DNA of 35,467 bases from Comamonadaceae bacterium. Lineage in GTDB: Bacteria > Pseudomonadota > Gammaproteobacteria > Burkholderiales > Burkholderiaceae_C. Location of the stretch: positions 1 to 35,467 of the forward strand of contig CANHXV010000002.1 in the NCBI GenBank assembly GCA_947464665.1, written 5' to 3'. Of the stretch, positions 17,176 to 26,024 are shown in pieces. The notes under the pieces were generated by a model that searched no databases, was not told the DNA's origin, and was given only the letters and a program-made list of their open reading frames with translations. Each line of letters begins with the position of its first letter. Position 1 is the stretch's first letter. The translations under genes were made by a program, and so were the position numbers.

Positions 17176-18158
17176 GCCTCTGACAAGCGGCCTTCAACCC
17201 ATGTCAATGCCTGCTTCAAAATGTCTTGGCGATCAGCCTCAAGTACCGTTCGTTGCGGCAAGTTTCTAAGCCAAGTGATTTGTCGTTTCGCCAATTGGCG
17301 CGTGGCAAAGACGCCGCGATCTCTCAATTCAGACATGGGTAGCGTACCTTCTAGCGCTTCCCAGGCTTGCCTGTAGCCCACGCACCGCATGGCGGGAAGG
17401 TCTGGTGTTAAGTCACCTCTGGCGCGCAAGACTCTCACCTCGTCCAAAAATCCATGCGACAGCATGTCGTCAAAGCGCTGCTCAATCCGTTTGTGAAGCC
17501 AAGAGCGGTCTATGGGTTCTAGACTTAAGAGGGGCACATTGGCCCATTGCAAGGCCGTTGAATGGGATGCCTTTGAAGCGCTTGCTTCAGAGGGGGCTAA
17601 ATTGATTTGATGAAAACTCGACAAAGGTCTTCCTGAAATTCTGAAAACTTCAAGGGCTCTTGAAATGCGTTGACTGTCTGCGGGTGCTATACGTGCAGCA
17701 GTGAGGGGGTCAACTTGGCTAAGCAAAACGTGCAAGGCAGGCCACCCAAACTTTTCAGCTTCAACTTGAATGCTTGCTCGGATCGCCTGATCCGCCCCTG
17801 GCATGTCGTTCAAGCCTTCCATCAAAGCTTTGAAATACAGCATGGTGCCGCCGACCAATATGGGAGTTTTACCGCGACTGCGAATGTCCTCAACACAGGC
17901 CAATGCGTCTAGGGCAAATTCAGCCGCACTGTAGGCATTGAGCGGATCGCGAATGTCAATCAGGTGATGAGGCACCGCAGCCAATTCTTGGGCAGTGGGC
18001 TTAGCCGTGCCGATGTTCATGCCTTTGAACACCAAGGCGGAGTCAACACTGATAATTTCAGCGCCACCTTGGTCTTTTAGATGCGCAGCAATGGCCAAGG
18101 CCAAGCCAGTCTTTCCACTGGCAGTAGGGCCGGCGATGGCAAGCGCTTGAAGTTTCAT
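17172..18158 (-). CDS. miaA: tRNA dimethylallyltransferase
   Basis: Adds the dimethylallyl group to N6 of A37 in tRNAs reading UNN codons, the first step to ms2i6A. The P-loop GPTASGKT is at residues 10-17, then VDSALVFKGMNIGTAKP (the usual tyrosine after DSAxV is phenylalanine here), HHLIDIRDP, LVGGTMLYFKALMEGL, and near the C-terminus RCVGYRQAWEALEG with ATRQLAKRQITWLRN. The 328-residue length is normal. Its ATG overlaps the stop of the MFS gene (ATGA), so it is the last gene of mutL-MFS-miaA. Confidence 0.96.
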   Translation of the reverse strand: MKLQALAIAGPTASGKTGLALAIAAHLKDQGGAEIISVDSALVFKGMNIGTAKPTAQELAAVPHHLIDIRDPLNAYSAAEFALDALACVEDIRSRGKTPILVGGTMLYFKALMEGLNDMPGADQAIRASIQVEAEKFGWPALHVLLSQVDPLTAARIAPADSQRISRALEVFRISGRPLSSFHQINLAPSEASASKASHSTALQWANVPLLSLEPIDRSWLHKRIEQRFDDMLSHGFLDEVRVLRARGDLTPDLPAMRCVGYRQAWEALEGTLPMSELRDRGVFATRQLAKRQITWLRNLPQRTVLEADRQDILKQALTWVEGRLSEA

Positions 18159-19414
18159 GTTGATTCACGTTGCTTGATGAGGGGTATTTTGCGCACACCA
18201 AACCAAGCAATCAGGGCTAAACAAATAGACCACACCAGCAAACCTTGGCCCAATGTCAGAAGTGGGTTGCTCATGTGCGTGCCAATCCAAGTACCCATGG
18301 CAAAGGCCACCAACATCATGGAGAAGCCGTTCAAAGCAGAGGCCGTGCCTGCCATTTCTGGAAAGGGAGCAATGCAGCCACTTTGGCCACATGGTTGATG
18401 CACCCCGTGCGCCATCAAAAAGACATTGATGGGCAACATGACTGCCCAAGGCCCAAACCAAGATTGCCCGGGTCCTTCATGCGCAATCAAAAACATCAGT
18501 GTGCCTGCAAAAAGACTTGTAAAACTTGCAAACACAACGCAGGTTTGGATACTGATGCGCAATAACAACCAGCGGCAAATGAAGGTGCCTACGATGTACG
18601 ACAGTGACATGGTAAACATGAGTAAGCCGTAAACAGTTTGACTCAAGCCCATGCTTTGCGTGAAGATAAAAGACGATGTTGCGAGAAAAGTAAACAGCCC
18701 TGCAAAAGAAGCAGTCGACAGCGCGCTGTAAGCTAAAAAGGTGGGGTTGCGAGCGATGTTTTTTGTTCCAGCCCATAAACTTTTGGCTTGAAGTGCATGC
18801 GGGTTGCGTTGCTGCAAACTTTCATCAAAGTAAAGGTAGATGAGCAAGCCCGTGACAAGTGCAAACAACACCAAACTGCTGAGGGCCCAACGCCAGCCCA
18901 TCCAATCAGTTAAAAAGCCACCCACAGGGACGCAGGTACAAGCAATGAGGCCTAAGCCTGAGAGCGCTTGAGACATAACTTTAGCGCCTTCTGTGGGCTC
19001 ATACAAATCACGCACAATGGCGCGGGCCGCCATGACGCATGCGCCCATGGCCACACCTTGAAGGGTTCGTGCGCCGATCAGTGCTTCCATATTGGGCGCG
19101 AGTGCACAAATGACCGCAGCGACTGCATAGACAAAAATGCCGCCCAACAAAACGGGGCGTCGGCCCCATTTGTCTGAAAGAGGCCCCCAAAACAATTGAG
19201 AGGTGCCAAAAGCCAGAAGCAGTGCTGTTAAGGTGAGTTGCGCCTGAACCATGCTGGCACCGAAGCCTTGCGTCAAAGCAGGCAGGGCAGGCAAATAAAG
19301 GTCTGTGGTGACAGGTTGTAAGCCTAGTAGCAAGGCTAACAAGATGACGATCACGGCAGGACTGCGCTTGAGTCGACCGTCCTGGATCGGCAGAGGCTGA
19401 CCTATGGATGTCAT
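18155..19414 (-). CDS. MFS multidrug exporter, Bcr/CflA type
   Basis: Inner-membrane drug:H+ antiporter of the major facilitator superfamily, about 12 helices, 419 residues. Bcr/CflA features: LYLPALPALTQGFGASMVQAQLTL in the first periplasmic loop and second helix, then LFWGPLSDKWGRRPVLLGG (motif A) and RTLQGVAMGACVMAARAIVRD. The open frame extends 25 codons upstream to 19489, but that extension lies inside mutL. The ATG at 19414 shares one base with the mutL stop (TGATG), and I chose it. The downstream miaA overlaps by 4 bases. Substrate is unknown. It is unusual company for repair and tRNA-modification genes. Confidence 0.88.
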   Translation of the reverse strand: MTSIGQPLPIQDGRLKRSPAVIVILLALLLGLQPVTTDLYLPALPALTQGFGASMVQAQLTLTALLLAFGTSQLFWGPLSDKWGRRPVLLGGIFVYAVAAVICALAPNMEALIGARTLQGVAMGACVMAARAIVRDLYEPTEGAKVMSQALSGLGLIACTCVPVGGFLTDWMGWRWALSSLVLFALVTGLLIYLYFDESLQQRNPHALQAKSLWAGTKNIARNPTFLAYSALSTASFAGLFTFLATSSFIFTQSMGLSQTVYGLLMFTMSLSYIVGTFICRWLLLRISIQTCVVFASFTSLFAGTLMFLIAHEGPGQSWFGPWAVMLPINVFLMAHGVHQPCGQSGCIAPFPEMAGTASALNGFSMMLVAFAMGTWIGTHMSNPLLTLGQGLLVWSICLALIAWFGVRKIPLIKQREST

Positions 19415-21258
19415 CAGCGACCCCTTAAAAACAAGGCATCTAGTTCGCGCATGCTGACTTGGCGCCAAGTGGGCCGCCCATGGTTGCATTGGTCTGAGCG
19501 TTCAGTCGCTTCCATTTGCCTAAGCAGTGAGTTCATTTCATCCAAGCTGAGTTTTCGGTTGGCGCGAACTGCACCATGACAGGCCATGGTGGCCAATATT
19601 TCATTTTGTGCTCGCTGAACCACTGTGGCGGCATCATGCTGGGCCAGTTCAGCCAACACACTGCGCGCCAGTTCAACGCAATCGCCTTGTGCCAAAGAGG
19701 TGGGCACAGCGCGCACGGCCAATGTTTTGGCAGACAAAGGCGCTACCTCTAAACCCAGCTGCATCAGCACCTCCGCGCAACTTTCGACCGTGGTAATTTC
19801 TTGAGGCGTTGCAGAGAAGGAAGCTGGAATTAACAAAGGTTGGCTGGTAATTTGAGTGGTGTCGAGTTGTTGCTTGAGACGTTCATAAACAATCCGTTCA
19901 TGCGCTGCATGCATGTCAACCACCACCAAACCCTGGGTGTTTTCTGCCAAGATGTAAACACCTTGAAGTTGTGCAATGGCTCGACCCAAGGGCCACTCAT
20001 GAGCGCCCTGGTTTGTAACTTCTGCCACGGTTTGCATCGGCGCTTTGAAGCTTACATAGCCTACAGAATTTTCTTCAGCTTGCGCTGGGGAACTCCACAA
20101 AGCTTTTAATTCTGCCATCGCCTTGGCAGGGTCTTGATGCAGTCGTTCGGCACCAAAAGCCATGCCGCGTTGCGCCCAAGTGTTTTGCATAGGCAGCGAA
20201 ACAGAGGGTTGAGTGGACGCTGGCATGGTACTTAGAAGTTGCGCTCGTGGGACTGCCAAAGCGCTTTCAATGGCGTGCCGCATGGCTTGATGCACTTCCC
20301 GACTGTCACGGAAACGTACTTCAATTTTGGTGGGATGGACATTGACATCTACGCGCGTGGGGTCCATTTGCAAATACAGGACATACACGGGCTGCCGATG
20401 ACCATGAAGCACATCTTCATAGGCGCTGCGTGCCCCATGTGTGATGACTTTGTCTCGCACAAAGCGGCCATTCACATAGGCGAATTGTTGGTCAGCGCGT
20501 GCACGCGCGGCATCGGGTGTGCCAGCTCTACCCCTGACATGCAAGGGGCCAGAACGAAAATCGATGTTCACTGAAGAAGTCACAAATTCTTCACCCAAGA
20601 CATCCGCCAAGCGCTGATTCCAGCCAGCTTCTCCAGAGTGACTGCGCCATTGCGCCACAATTTTGCCTTCATGCCAAATGGCGAAACTCACTTCGGGACG
20701 TGCCAAAGCGTGGCGCCTCACAGCTTCAATACAATGCGCCAGTTCTGTACTTTCCGACTTTAAAAAATGTCGACGGGCAGGTGTAGAAAAGAATAATTCC
20801 TTCACCTCAACGGTGGTTCCAATGGCCCTGGCCGCGGGTTTGACTTCGCCCGTTTGGCCGTCCAACATAAATGCACTGGAAGCGCCCTCAACTCGAGACA
20901 GTAGGCTCAATTCAGACACAGAGTTGATAGCTGCCAGAGCTTCTCCTCTGAAGCCCATGGTGGCCACGGACTCTAAGTCTTGAAGGTTCACAATTTTGCT
21001 GGTGGCGTGGCGCTTCAAAGCCACTGGCAGCTCCTCTGTGGGAATGCCACAGCCATCGTCTTCGACCGAAATCAGCCGAATGCCCCCGCCTAAGAGTCTG
21101 AGAGTGATCTGGCGAGCGCCTGCATCGATGGCGTTGTCGACCAGTTCTCTGACCACTGAAGCCGGGCGCTCGACCACTTCGCCAGCCGCGATTTGGCTGA
21201 TCAGCACATCGGGTAATTCGCGGATGGATTGACGGGGTAAGAATTCAGACATCCTCAA
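19414..21258 (-). CDS. mutL: DNA mismatch repair protein MutL (endonuclease type)
   Basis: Mismatch-repair ATPase, 614 residues. The N-terminal GHKL ATPase shows ELVDNAIDAGA (39-48), EDDGCGIP (66-73), TSKI and MGFRGEALAAI (101-111). The C-terminal dimerisation domain carries the metal-dependent nicking motif DMHAAHERIVYE (448-459, fitting DxHAxxExxxxE), ACHGAVRA (559-566) and CNHGRPTW (591-598), as in bacteria that lack MutH. The linker at about 335-425 is Gln/Ala rich. The start could be residue 1 (21258) or the Met at residue 3 (21252). It is the first gene of mutL-MFS-miaA and divergent from dedA. Confidence 0.96.
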   Translation of the reverse strand: MRMSEFLPRQSIRELPDVLISQIAAGEVVERPASVVRELVDNAIDAGARQITLRLLGGGIRLISVEDDGCGIPTEELPVALKRHATSKIVNLQDLESVATMGFRGEALAAINSVSELSLLSRVEGASSAFMLDGQTGEVKPAARAIGTTVEVKELFFSTPARRHFLKSESTELAHCIEAVRRHALARPEVSFAIWHEGKIVAQWRSHSGEAGWNQRLADVLGEEFVTSSVNIDFRSGPLHVRGRAGTPDAARARADQQFAYVNGRFVRDKVITHGARSAYEDVLHGHRQPVYVLYLQMDPTRVDVNVHPTKIEVRFRDSREVHQAMRHAIESALAVPRAQLLSTMPASTQPSVSLPMQNTWAQRGMAFGAERLHQDPAKAMAELKALWSSPAQAEENSVGYVSFKAPMQTVAEVTNQGAHEWPLGRAIAQLQGVYILAENTQGLVVVDMHAAHERIVYERLKQQLDTTQITSQPLLIPASFSATPQEITTVESCAEVLMQLGLEVAPLSAKTLAVRAVPTSLAQGDCVELARSVLAELAQHDAATVVQRAQNEILATMACHGAVRANRKLSLDEMNSLLRQMEATERSDQCNHGRPTWRQVSMRELDALFLRGR

Positions 21259-21352
21259 ATTGTAGGTGCTGGCAGGCGGACATGACCTGTTGGGTTTCTG
21301 GAATTGAGTGAGAGGGCGCTGACTGGCTTGCCAAGCAAGGGATAATCAGAGG

Positions 21353-21988
21353 ATGGACACCTTGATGCAATTGCTGGAATTTGTACTGCACGTTGACCGG
21401 TATTTGGGCAACTTTGTGACCCACTATGGGGCCTGGGTCTACGCCCTTTTGTTTTTGATTATTTTTGTTGAAACCGGTCTGGTGGTGATGCCCTTTTTGC
21501 CAGGTGATTCGTTACTTTTTGTGGTCGGAGCCCTTTGTGGCACAGGGCATTTAAGCCTTCCTTGGGTCATGGGCTTGCTGGTTGTGGCGGCCATTGCCGG
21601 TGATCAATTGAATTACCGCATTGGCAGGTACTTTGGCCCCAAGGTTTTTCAATGGGAAAACTCTCGGTTTTTTAACCGAGCTGCTTTTGAAAGGGCCCAC
21701 AACTTTTACGAAACCTATGGCGGCATCACCATTGTGTTGGCGCGCTTCATGCCCTTCATACGCACATTTGTTCCTTTTGTTGCGGGCGTGGCTGCCATGA
21801 CGCCTTCCCGTTTTGTCTTGTTCAATGTGGTGGGCGCTTTGATATGGGTTTGCGGCCTGACCGGAGCCGGCTATCTCTTTGGTGAAACCGACTTTGTGAA
21901 GGCGCACCTCAGCCAAATTATTTGGGCCATGATTTTTGTCCCTGGCTTGATTGCACTTTGGGGTGCATGGCGGGCGCAGCGAACTTAA
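21353..21988 (+). CDS. DedA family membrane protein
   Basis: Polytopic inner-membrane protein of the DedA/SNARE-associated family, linked in other bacteria to undecaprenyl phosphate or phospholipid translocation and envelope homeostasis. The 211-residue protein shows the conserved FLPGDSLLFVVGAL, GDQLNYRIGRYFG, and ARFMPFIRTFVPFVAGVAAM with the critical arginines, then a final pair of helices. The start is ambiguous: GAGG touches the ATG at 21353 directly, whereas the Met at residue 5 (21365) has it at about 12 bases. A GATAAT hexamer at 21341 with CTGACT at 21319 is a possible promoter. It is convergent with amiC. Confidence 0.9.
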   Translation: MDTLMQLLEFVLHVDRYLGNFVTHYGAWVYALLFLIIFVETGLVVMPFLPGDSLLFVVGALCGTGHLSLPWVMGLLVVAAIAGDQLNYRIGRYFGPKVFQWENSRFFNRAAFERAHNFYETYGGITIVLARFMPFIRTFVPFVAGVAAMTPSRFVLFNVVGALIWVCGLTGAGYLFGETDFVKAHLSQIIWAMIFVPGLIALWGAWRAQRT

Positions 21989-21999
21989 AGCATGCCCCT

Positions 22000-23343
22000 T
22001 TAAATGGATCGTTTACGCGCCAGCGGTGGATTGCGTTCAAAGTACTTTTGCAAACCCTTCACCAGGGCATCAGCGATGGTGTTTTGATAATGGTCATCCG
22101 ACAATTTGGCTTCTTCATTGGGGTTGCTGATGAAAGCTGTTTCAACCAAGACGCTGGGAATATCGGGGGCTTTTAAAACTGCAAACCCAGCTTGCTCAAC
22201 CTTGGGTTTATGGAGTCTGCCAACGCTGCCAATTTCTCGCAAAATGGCACTGCCTAAATTCAAGCTGTCTTTAATTTGAGCGGATGTGCTCATGTCAAGC
22301 AGGGCTTGTTGCAATTGGGAATCTTTCACGCCGAAGTTCATGCCCCCAATCAGGTCAGCTTTGTTTTCTTGCGACGCCATCCACCTCGCAGCACTGCTGG
22401 AAGCTGCGCCATGACTTAGTGCAAAGACACTGGCGCCTTGTGCACTGGGTGTGAAAAATGCATCAGCGTGCACACTCACAAATAAATCTGCTTGCACTTT
22501 TCTGGCTTTTTGGACGCGCACATGAAGGGGTACAAAGTAATCTGCATCGCGCGTGAGGTAGGCACGCATGGGGCTACCTTTCACATGGCTGGCATTGATT
22601 CGATCCCGAAGCTTTAACGCAATTTGAAGCACCACATCTTTTTCTTTGGTGCCATTGGGCCCAATGGCTCCAGGATCCTCACCGCCATGGCCGGCATCAA
22701 TGGCCACCACAATCAGCCTGTCGGTGATGGGGGGGGCTTGGGCCGTGGGGTTGCCAGCCGCGGGAGCTTGTCCATTTTGAGTGGTAGGCGGGTTGGTATG
22801 GGCTGTGCCAAGATTCTGATTTTTGCTGAGCCAGTCACTTAACGCATCGCCGCTTTGAGCGCGTTCTGCAATCCAACTCTCAAGAGGGTCTACGGGGGTG
22901 CTTGGGTAAAGATCCAAGACCAAGCGGTGCTGATAGGTACCCACTGGCGTCAATGCAAAAACTTGAGGCTGCACAGCTTGCTTCAAATCAAATACCATGC
23001 GCACCACACCGGGACTGTTTTGAGCGACACGCACACCCGTGATGTTGGGATCATCTGGTTTGATTTTGCCCACCCATTCTTTGATGGAAGGATTTAAATC
23101 CAAGCCTTCAATGTCAATGGCCAGACGAGGTGGTGAGGACACAAACGTGTACTTTGTTTTCAGAGCAACATCCGACTCCAAGGTGACTCGTGAGTAGTCC
23201 TTGGCTGGCCAAACTCGGACTGCCAGCAAGCTGGCGCCTCGGCAAATGTCGGTCCAACCCATTAACAGGGCCAGGCCAGATGCTTTTAACCAATCACGTC
23301 TTTGGAGGGGCATGGCGGGCAGTTGGGAGGTTTTCAATGGCAT
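22000..23343 (-). CDS. amiC: N-acetylmuramoyl-L-alanine amidase (AmiC-like)
   Basis: Periplasmic zinc amidase that cleaves septal peptidoglycan during cell separation. The N-terminus has a twin-arginine signal (Arg15-Arg16 in LQRRDWLKASG followed by a hydrophobic stretch), consistent with Tat export of AmiC in this family. An AMIN domain spans about 40-146, then a Pro/Gln/Ala-rich linker (about 175-206), then the Amidase_3 catalytic domain: His219 in DAGHGG, Glu234, His292 in SVHADA and Glu401 in VETAFISNP. A second in-frame ATG is at 23313. Its 5' end overlaps tsaE by 50 bases (20 with the later start), so the two are co-expressed. Confidence 0.93.
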   Translation of the reverse strand: MPLKTSQLPAMPLQRRDWLKASGLALLMGWTDICRGASLLAVRVWPAKDYSRVTLESDVALKTKYTFVSSPPRLAIDIEGLDLNPSIKEWVGKIKPDDPNITGVRVAQNSPGVVRMVFDLKQAVQPQVFALTPVGTYQHRLVLDLYPSTPVDPLESWIAERAQSGDALSDWLSKNQNLGTAHTNPPTTQNGQAPAAGNPTAQAPPITDRLIVVAIDAGHGGEDPGAIGPNGTKEKDVVLQIALKLRDRINASHVKGSPMRAYLTRDADYFVPLHVRVQKARKVQADLFVSVHADAFFTPSAQGASVFALSHGAASSSAARWMASQENKADLIGGMNFGVKDSQLQQALLDMSTSAQIKDSLNLGSAILREIGSVGRLHKPKVEQAGFAVLKAPDIPSVLVETAFISNPNEEAKLSDDHYQNTIADALVKGLQKYFERNPPLARKRSI

Positions 23344-23902
23344 GCCATGAGTTCAACAAGCCTTGCAAAATGGAAAGTCCTTTGGGCGTGTATGAATCGC
23401 AGATGACCAAACGGCCTTCTTGGTCGTTGACTGTGATGGCCAGTTTCAAATCTGCAAGGGGTAACATGCCGCGAGCTTGTTCGGGCCATTCGGCAATTTT
23501 TAAACCTAGACTTGCAAACACATCGCGAAAGCCGGCTTCTTCAAACTCTTGGGGATCGTTAAAGCGATAGAAATCGAAATGCCAGATGTTGAGAATTTGG
23601 GGGCTCGAGGAGTTGCCTGAAGGCGTTAATGGCAATAGCTTTACTTCATGGGGTTCCACCACGGCATACGTCGGGCTTTTAATGCGTCCTTCGACCCCTA
23701 GTGCCCTGAGCAAATGCCTGACCAAAGTGGTCTTGCCCGCCCCAAGATCACCCTGAAGTTCGATGAAGGCATCTCTGAGTTCAATTTGCTGAGCCAGAGC
23801 TAGCGCAAATTGCTGAGTCTGCTTTTCATCCGACCATCGCCAACTGGCCGTGCCAAGTGGCTCGGGAGTTCCTACAATCTCGGGGTGAACAACACTCATC
23901 AT
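23294..23902 (-). CDS. tsaE: tRNA threonylcarbamoyladenosine biosynthesis ATPase TsaE
   Basis: Small ATPase that works with TsaB and TsaD in t6A37 synthesis on ANN-decoding tRNAs. Visible: Walker A GDLGAGKT at 51-58, the switch-like SPTYAVVE at 76-83, HFDFYRF at 108-114, and EWPEQA at 138-143 (acidic Walker-B-like residue). At 202 residues it is longer than the roughly 155 of E. coli TsaE, with an insertion rich in Pro/Ser (about 86-102) and a C-terminal extension that overlaps amiC. Two adjacent ATGs (23902 and 23899) can serve as the start. Its first codons overlap the divergent queG start by 18 bases. Confidence 0.93.
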   Translation of the reverse strand: MMSVVHPEIVGTPEPLGTASWRWSDEKQTQQFALALAQQIELRDAFIELQGDLGAGKTTLVRHLLRALGVEGRIKSPTYAVVEPHEVKLLPLTPSGNSSSPQILNIWHFDFYRFNDPQEFEEAGFRDVFASLGLKIAEWPEQARGMLPLADLKLAITVNDQEGRLVICDSYTPKGLSILQGLLNSWHAIENLPTARHAPPKT

Positions 23903-25018
23903 TCTCTTTCTGGTCCTTCAAGCGCTGGCGCAATTGACACTGCTGCTTTGTGGTCTGAGTTGCAAATTGCCGCTCAGGAACTGGGATTTTCTCAAATTGG
24001 CGTGACAGGTGTGAATTTGACCGAAGCTGAGCCAGGGCTTCAGGCTTGGCTGTCTGCTGGGTTCCATGGCAGCATGAACTATATGGCAAGCCATGGCCTA
24101 AAACGAGCGAGGCCGGCAGAATTGGTGCCTGGCACGCTGAGTGTCATCACGGTTCAAATGGATTATTTGCCTGGCAATCTGCCTGAGTTGTCGGCGGAGT
24201 CTGAAGGCTTAGCGTTAAATCGGCCCACTAATGGGGTGGTTTCTGTGTATGCCAGAGGGCGGGACTATCACAAGGTGATGCGCAGCCGATTGCAAAAACT
24301 CCAGCATCGAATGGCTGAACTGATCGGGCCCTTTGGTCACAGAGTGTTTACCGATTCTGCGCCAGTCATGGAGGCCGAATTGGGAGTTCGAAGTGGTCAG
24401 GGCTGGCGCGGCAAAAACACATTGGTCTTGCAAAGAGAGGCAGGCTCCTTTTTCTTTTTGGGCGAGTTGTTTGTTGACCTTGCGTTGCCAAGCACGGAGG
24501 CCATTACCTCGCATTGTGGTTCATGCACAGCTTGCATCGACCTGTGTCCAACCCAAGCCATTGTGGCGCCGTATCAGTTGGATGCGAGGCGATGTATTTC
24601 TTACCTCACGATAGAGCACGCCGGTGAAATACCGCATGAACTTCGCCCCCTCATTGGCAATCGAATTTACGGCTGCGACGATTGCCAATGGGCTTGTCCT
24701 TGGAACAAGTACGCCAAGCGCAGTGCCCTGCCAGACTTCGATGCGCGTGAGGCCTTGAAGGCGCCTGCATTGCAAGAATTACTTCAATGGGATGAAGCTA
24801 CTTTCCTGAGGATGACAGAGGGTAGTGCTATCCGGCGCATTGGCCATGCGAGGTGGATTCGAAATGTGGCTTTGGCTGCAGGCAATGCATTGAACGAAAC
24901 TGAAAAAATTTCATCGGAAGAAGTTTCAGCTTTGGTGAATGCTTTGAAGCCTTGGTTGTCGCATGCCAATCCTGTGGTTCAAGAACAAGTGGCCTGGTCC
25001 TTGGCCAAACGATCTTAA
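23885..25018 (+). CDS. queG: Epoxyqueuosine reductase
   Basis: Cobalamin- and iron-sulfur-dependent enzyme for the last step of queuosine synthesis in tRNA. From the GTG at 23885 it has 377 residues. Asp157 in FTDSAPVMEAELG is the expected catalytic acid. The two 4Fe-4S sites use Cys211, Cys214, Cys217 and Cys221 (CGSCTACIDLCP) plus Cys237, Cys264, Cys267 and Cys271 (GCDDCQWACPWN). The frame opens earlier at 23810, but those residues lie antisense to tsaE and do not look like the family, and no ATG fits, so I prefer GTG. It overlaps tsaE divergently by 18 bases and the convergent AEC gene by 4. Confidence 0.94.
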   Translation: MNNTHHSLSGPSSAGAIDTAALWSELQIAAQELGFSQIGVTGVNLTEAEPGLQAWLSAGFHGSMNYMASHGLKRARPAELVPGTLSVITVQMDYLPGNLPELSAESEGLALNRPTNGVVSVYARGRDYHKVMRSRLQKLQHRMAELIGPFGHRVFTDSAPVMEAELGVRSGQGWRGKNTLVLQREAGSFFFLGELFVDLALPSTEAITSHCGSCTACIDLCPTQAIVAPYQLDARRCISYLTIEHAGEIPHELRPLIGNRIYGCDDCQWACPWNKYAKRSALPDFDAREALKAPALQELLQWDEATFLRMTEGSAIRRIGHARWIRNVALAAGNALNETEKISSEEVSALVNALKPWLSHANPVVQEQVAWSLAKRS

Positions 25019-25932
25019 AACTTCAAGCCGCCTAGCACGCCCAATGCAAATGGCAAACTCAAAACGCCTAGCAGGGTCGACAGGGTGACAAGGCCAGCCA
25101 CGTAGGCACCGTTGTAGCCCATTCGGGATGCCAGCACATAACAGGTAGAGGCCGTCGGCAAACCAGAAAAAATAAGCAGCACGGTGGTTTGCAAAGGGGT
25201 CAGTTGAAAAAGCTGCGCCAAGCCCCAAGCCAAACAAGGTACCACGAAGTGCTTCACTGCAAGGACCAAAGCACCCAAGAATTTGCCTTGGTTCAGTGCC
25301 TTCAATTCCATCCCTGCGCCAGCCGACATGAGGCCCAAAGCCAGGGATGCTGCACCAATGCGCGATAAGCTGGGGTCCAACACTTCTGGCACTCTAAAGC
25401 CCAGCAAATTAAAAGCCAAGCCACCCGTGGTAGCCAAGATGAGGGGGTTGCGAATCAGTTCACGCAACATGCCCGATTCGCCATGGCGTGCCATGGGCCA
25501 AACGGCCCCCACATTGAACATGGGCACACAAAATCCAATGAGCACGGCAATCAGCAACAAGCCCTCTGCACCCGCCAGACGTTCTACCAAAGCCAAGGCA
25601 ATGAAGGAGTTGAATCGAAAGCCGATTTGAGCGCTGGCTGCGTGATCTCTAAGGTCTATTTTGTTGCGAATCCAGGGCCAATAGGGCATGCTATTGCTGA
25701 TCAAAATAGCAGTAAAACCCATGGCAAGCCCGGCTAGCAAAAAGCCAGATGTTGCATGGATGTCCAAGGGGCTTTTCACGATGGAGTGAAACAGCAAAAT
25801 GGGAAACAAGAAGTAATAAACCAAAAATTCGACTTGTTGCCAAAGCGGCCGATTTAGGGGGGTGTAACGGCACAAGAAGTAACCGCACAAAATCAGGGAA
25901 AAATCAGGGAATAAAAGCTGAGCATAGTTCAC
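25015..25932 (-). CDS. AEC family transporter (auxin efflux carrier type)
   Basis: Inner-membrane permease of 305 residues with about 8-10 hydrophobic helices, of the AEC family whose bacterial members move malonate, malate or other carboxylates. Typical segments are LFPDFSLILCGYFLCRYTPL at the N-terminus, the helix pairs around NPLILATTGGLAFNLLG and LGLMSAGAGMELKAL, and LLIFSGLPTASTCYVLASRMG near the C-terminus. The substrate is unknown. It is divergent from the Bug binding protein at 26025 and convergent with queG, whose stop it overlaps. Confidence 0.88.
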   Translation of the reverse strand: MNYAQLLFPDFSLILCGYFLCRYTPLNRPLWQQVEFLVYYFLFPILLFHSIVKSPLDIHATSGFLLAGLAMGFTAILISNSMPYWPWIRNKIDLRDHAASAQIGFRFNSFIALALVERLAGAEGLLLIAVLIGFCVPMFNVGAVWPMARHGESGMLRELIRNPLILATTGGLAFNLLGFRVPEVLDPSLSRIGAASLALGLMSAGAGMELKALNQGKFLGALVLAVKHFVVPCLAWGLAQLFQLTPLQTTVLLIFSGLPTASTCYVLASRMGYNGAYVAGLVTLSTLLGVLSLPFALGVLGGLKF

Positions 25933-25968
25933 CCCGATAGCATAACGCTTGTGGTTGCGGTTTCTGCC

Positions 25969-25997
25969 TGCAAAGTGGGGGAGATATTGCTTATGAT
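25969..25997 (+). promoter_or_regulatory. Promoter candidate before the orphan Bug gene
   Basis: In the 92-base divergent gap between the AEC gene and the Bug gene, TATGAT (25992-25997, 5 of 6 to the -10 consensus) lies 17 bases after TGCAAA (25969-25974, 3 of 6). The start site would fall near 26004, about 20 bases before the ATG, leaving room for the clear AGGAG at 26015-26019. This is a by-eye match. Confidence 0.3.
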
Positions 25998-26024
25998 GCT
26001 AGCTTGTTACTTATAGGAGTTTTG

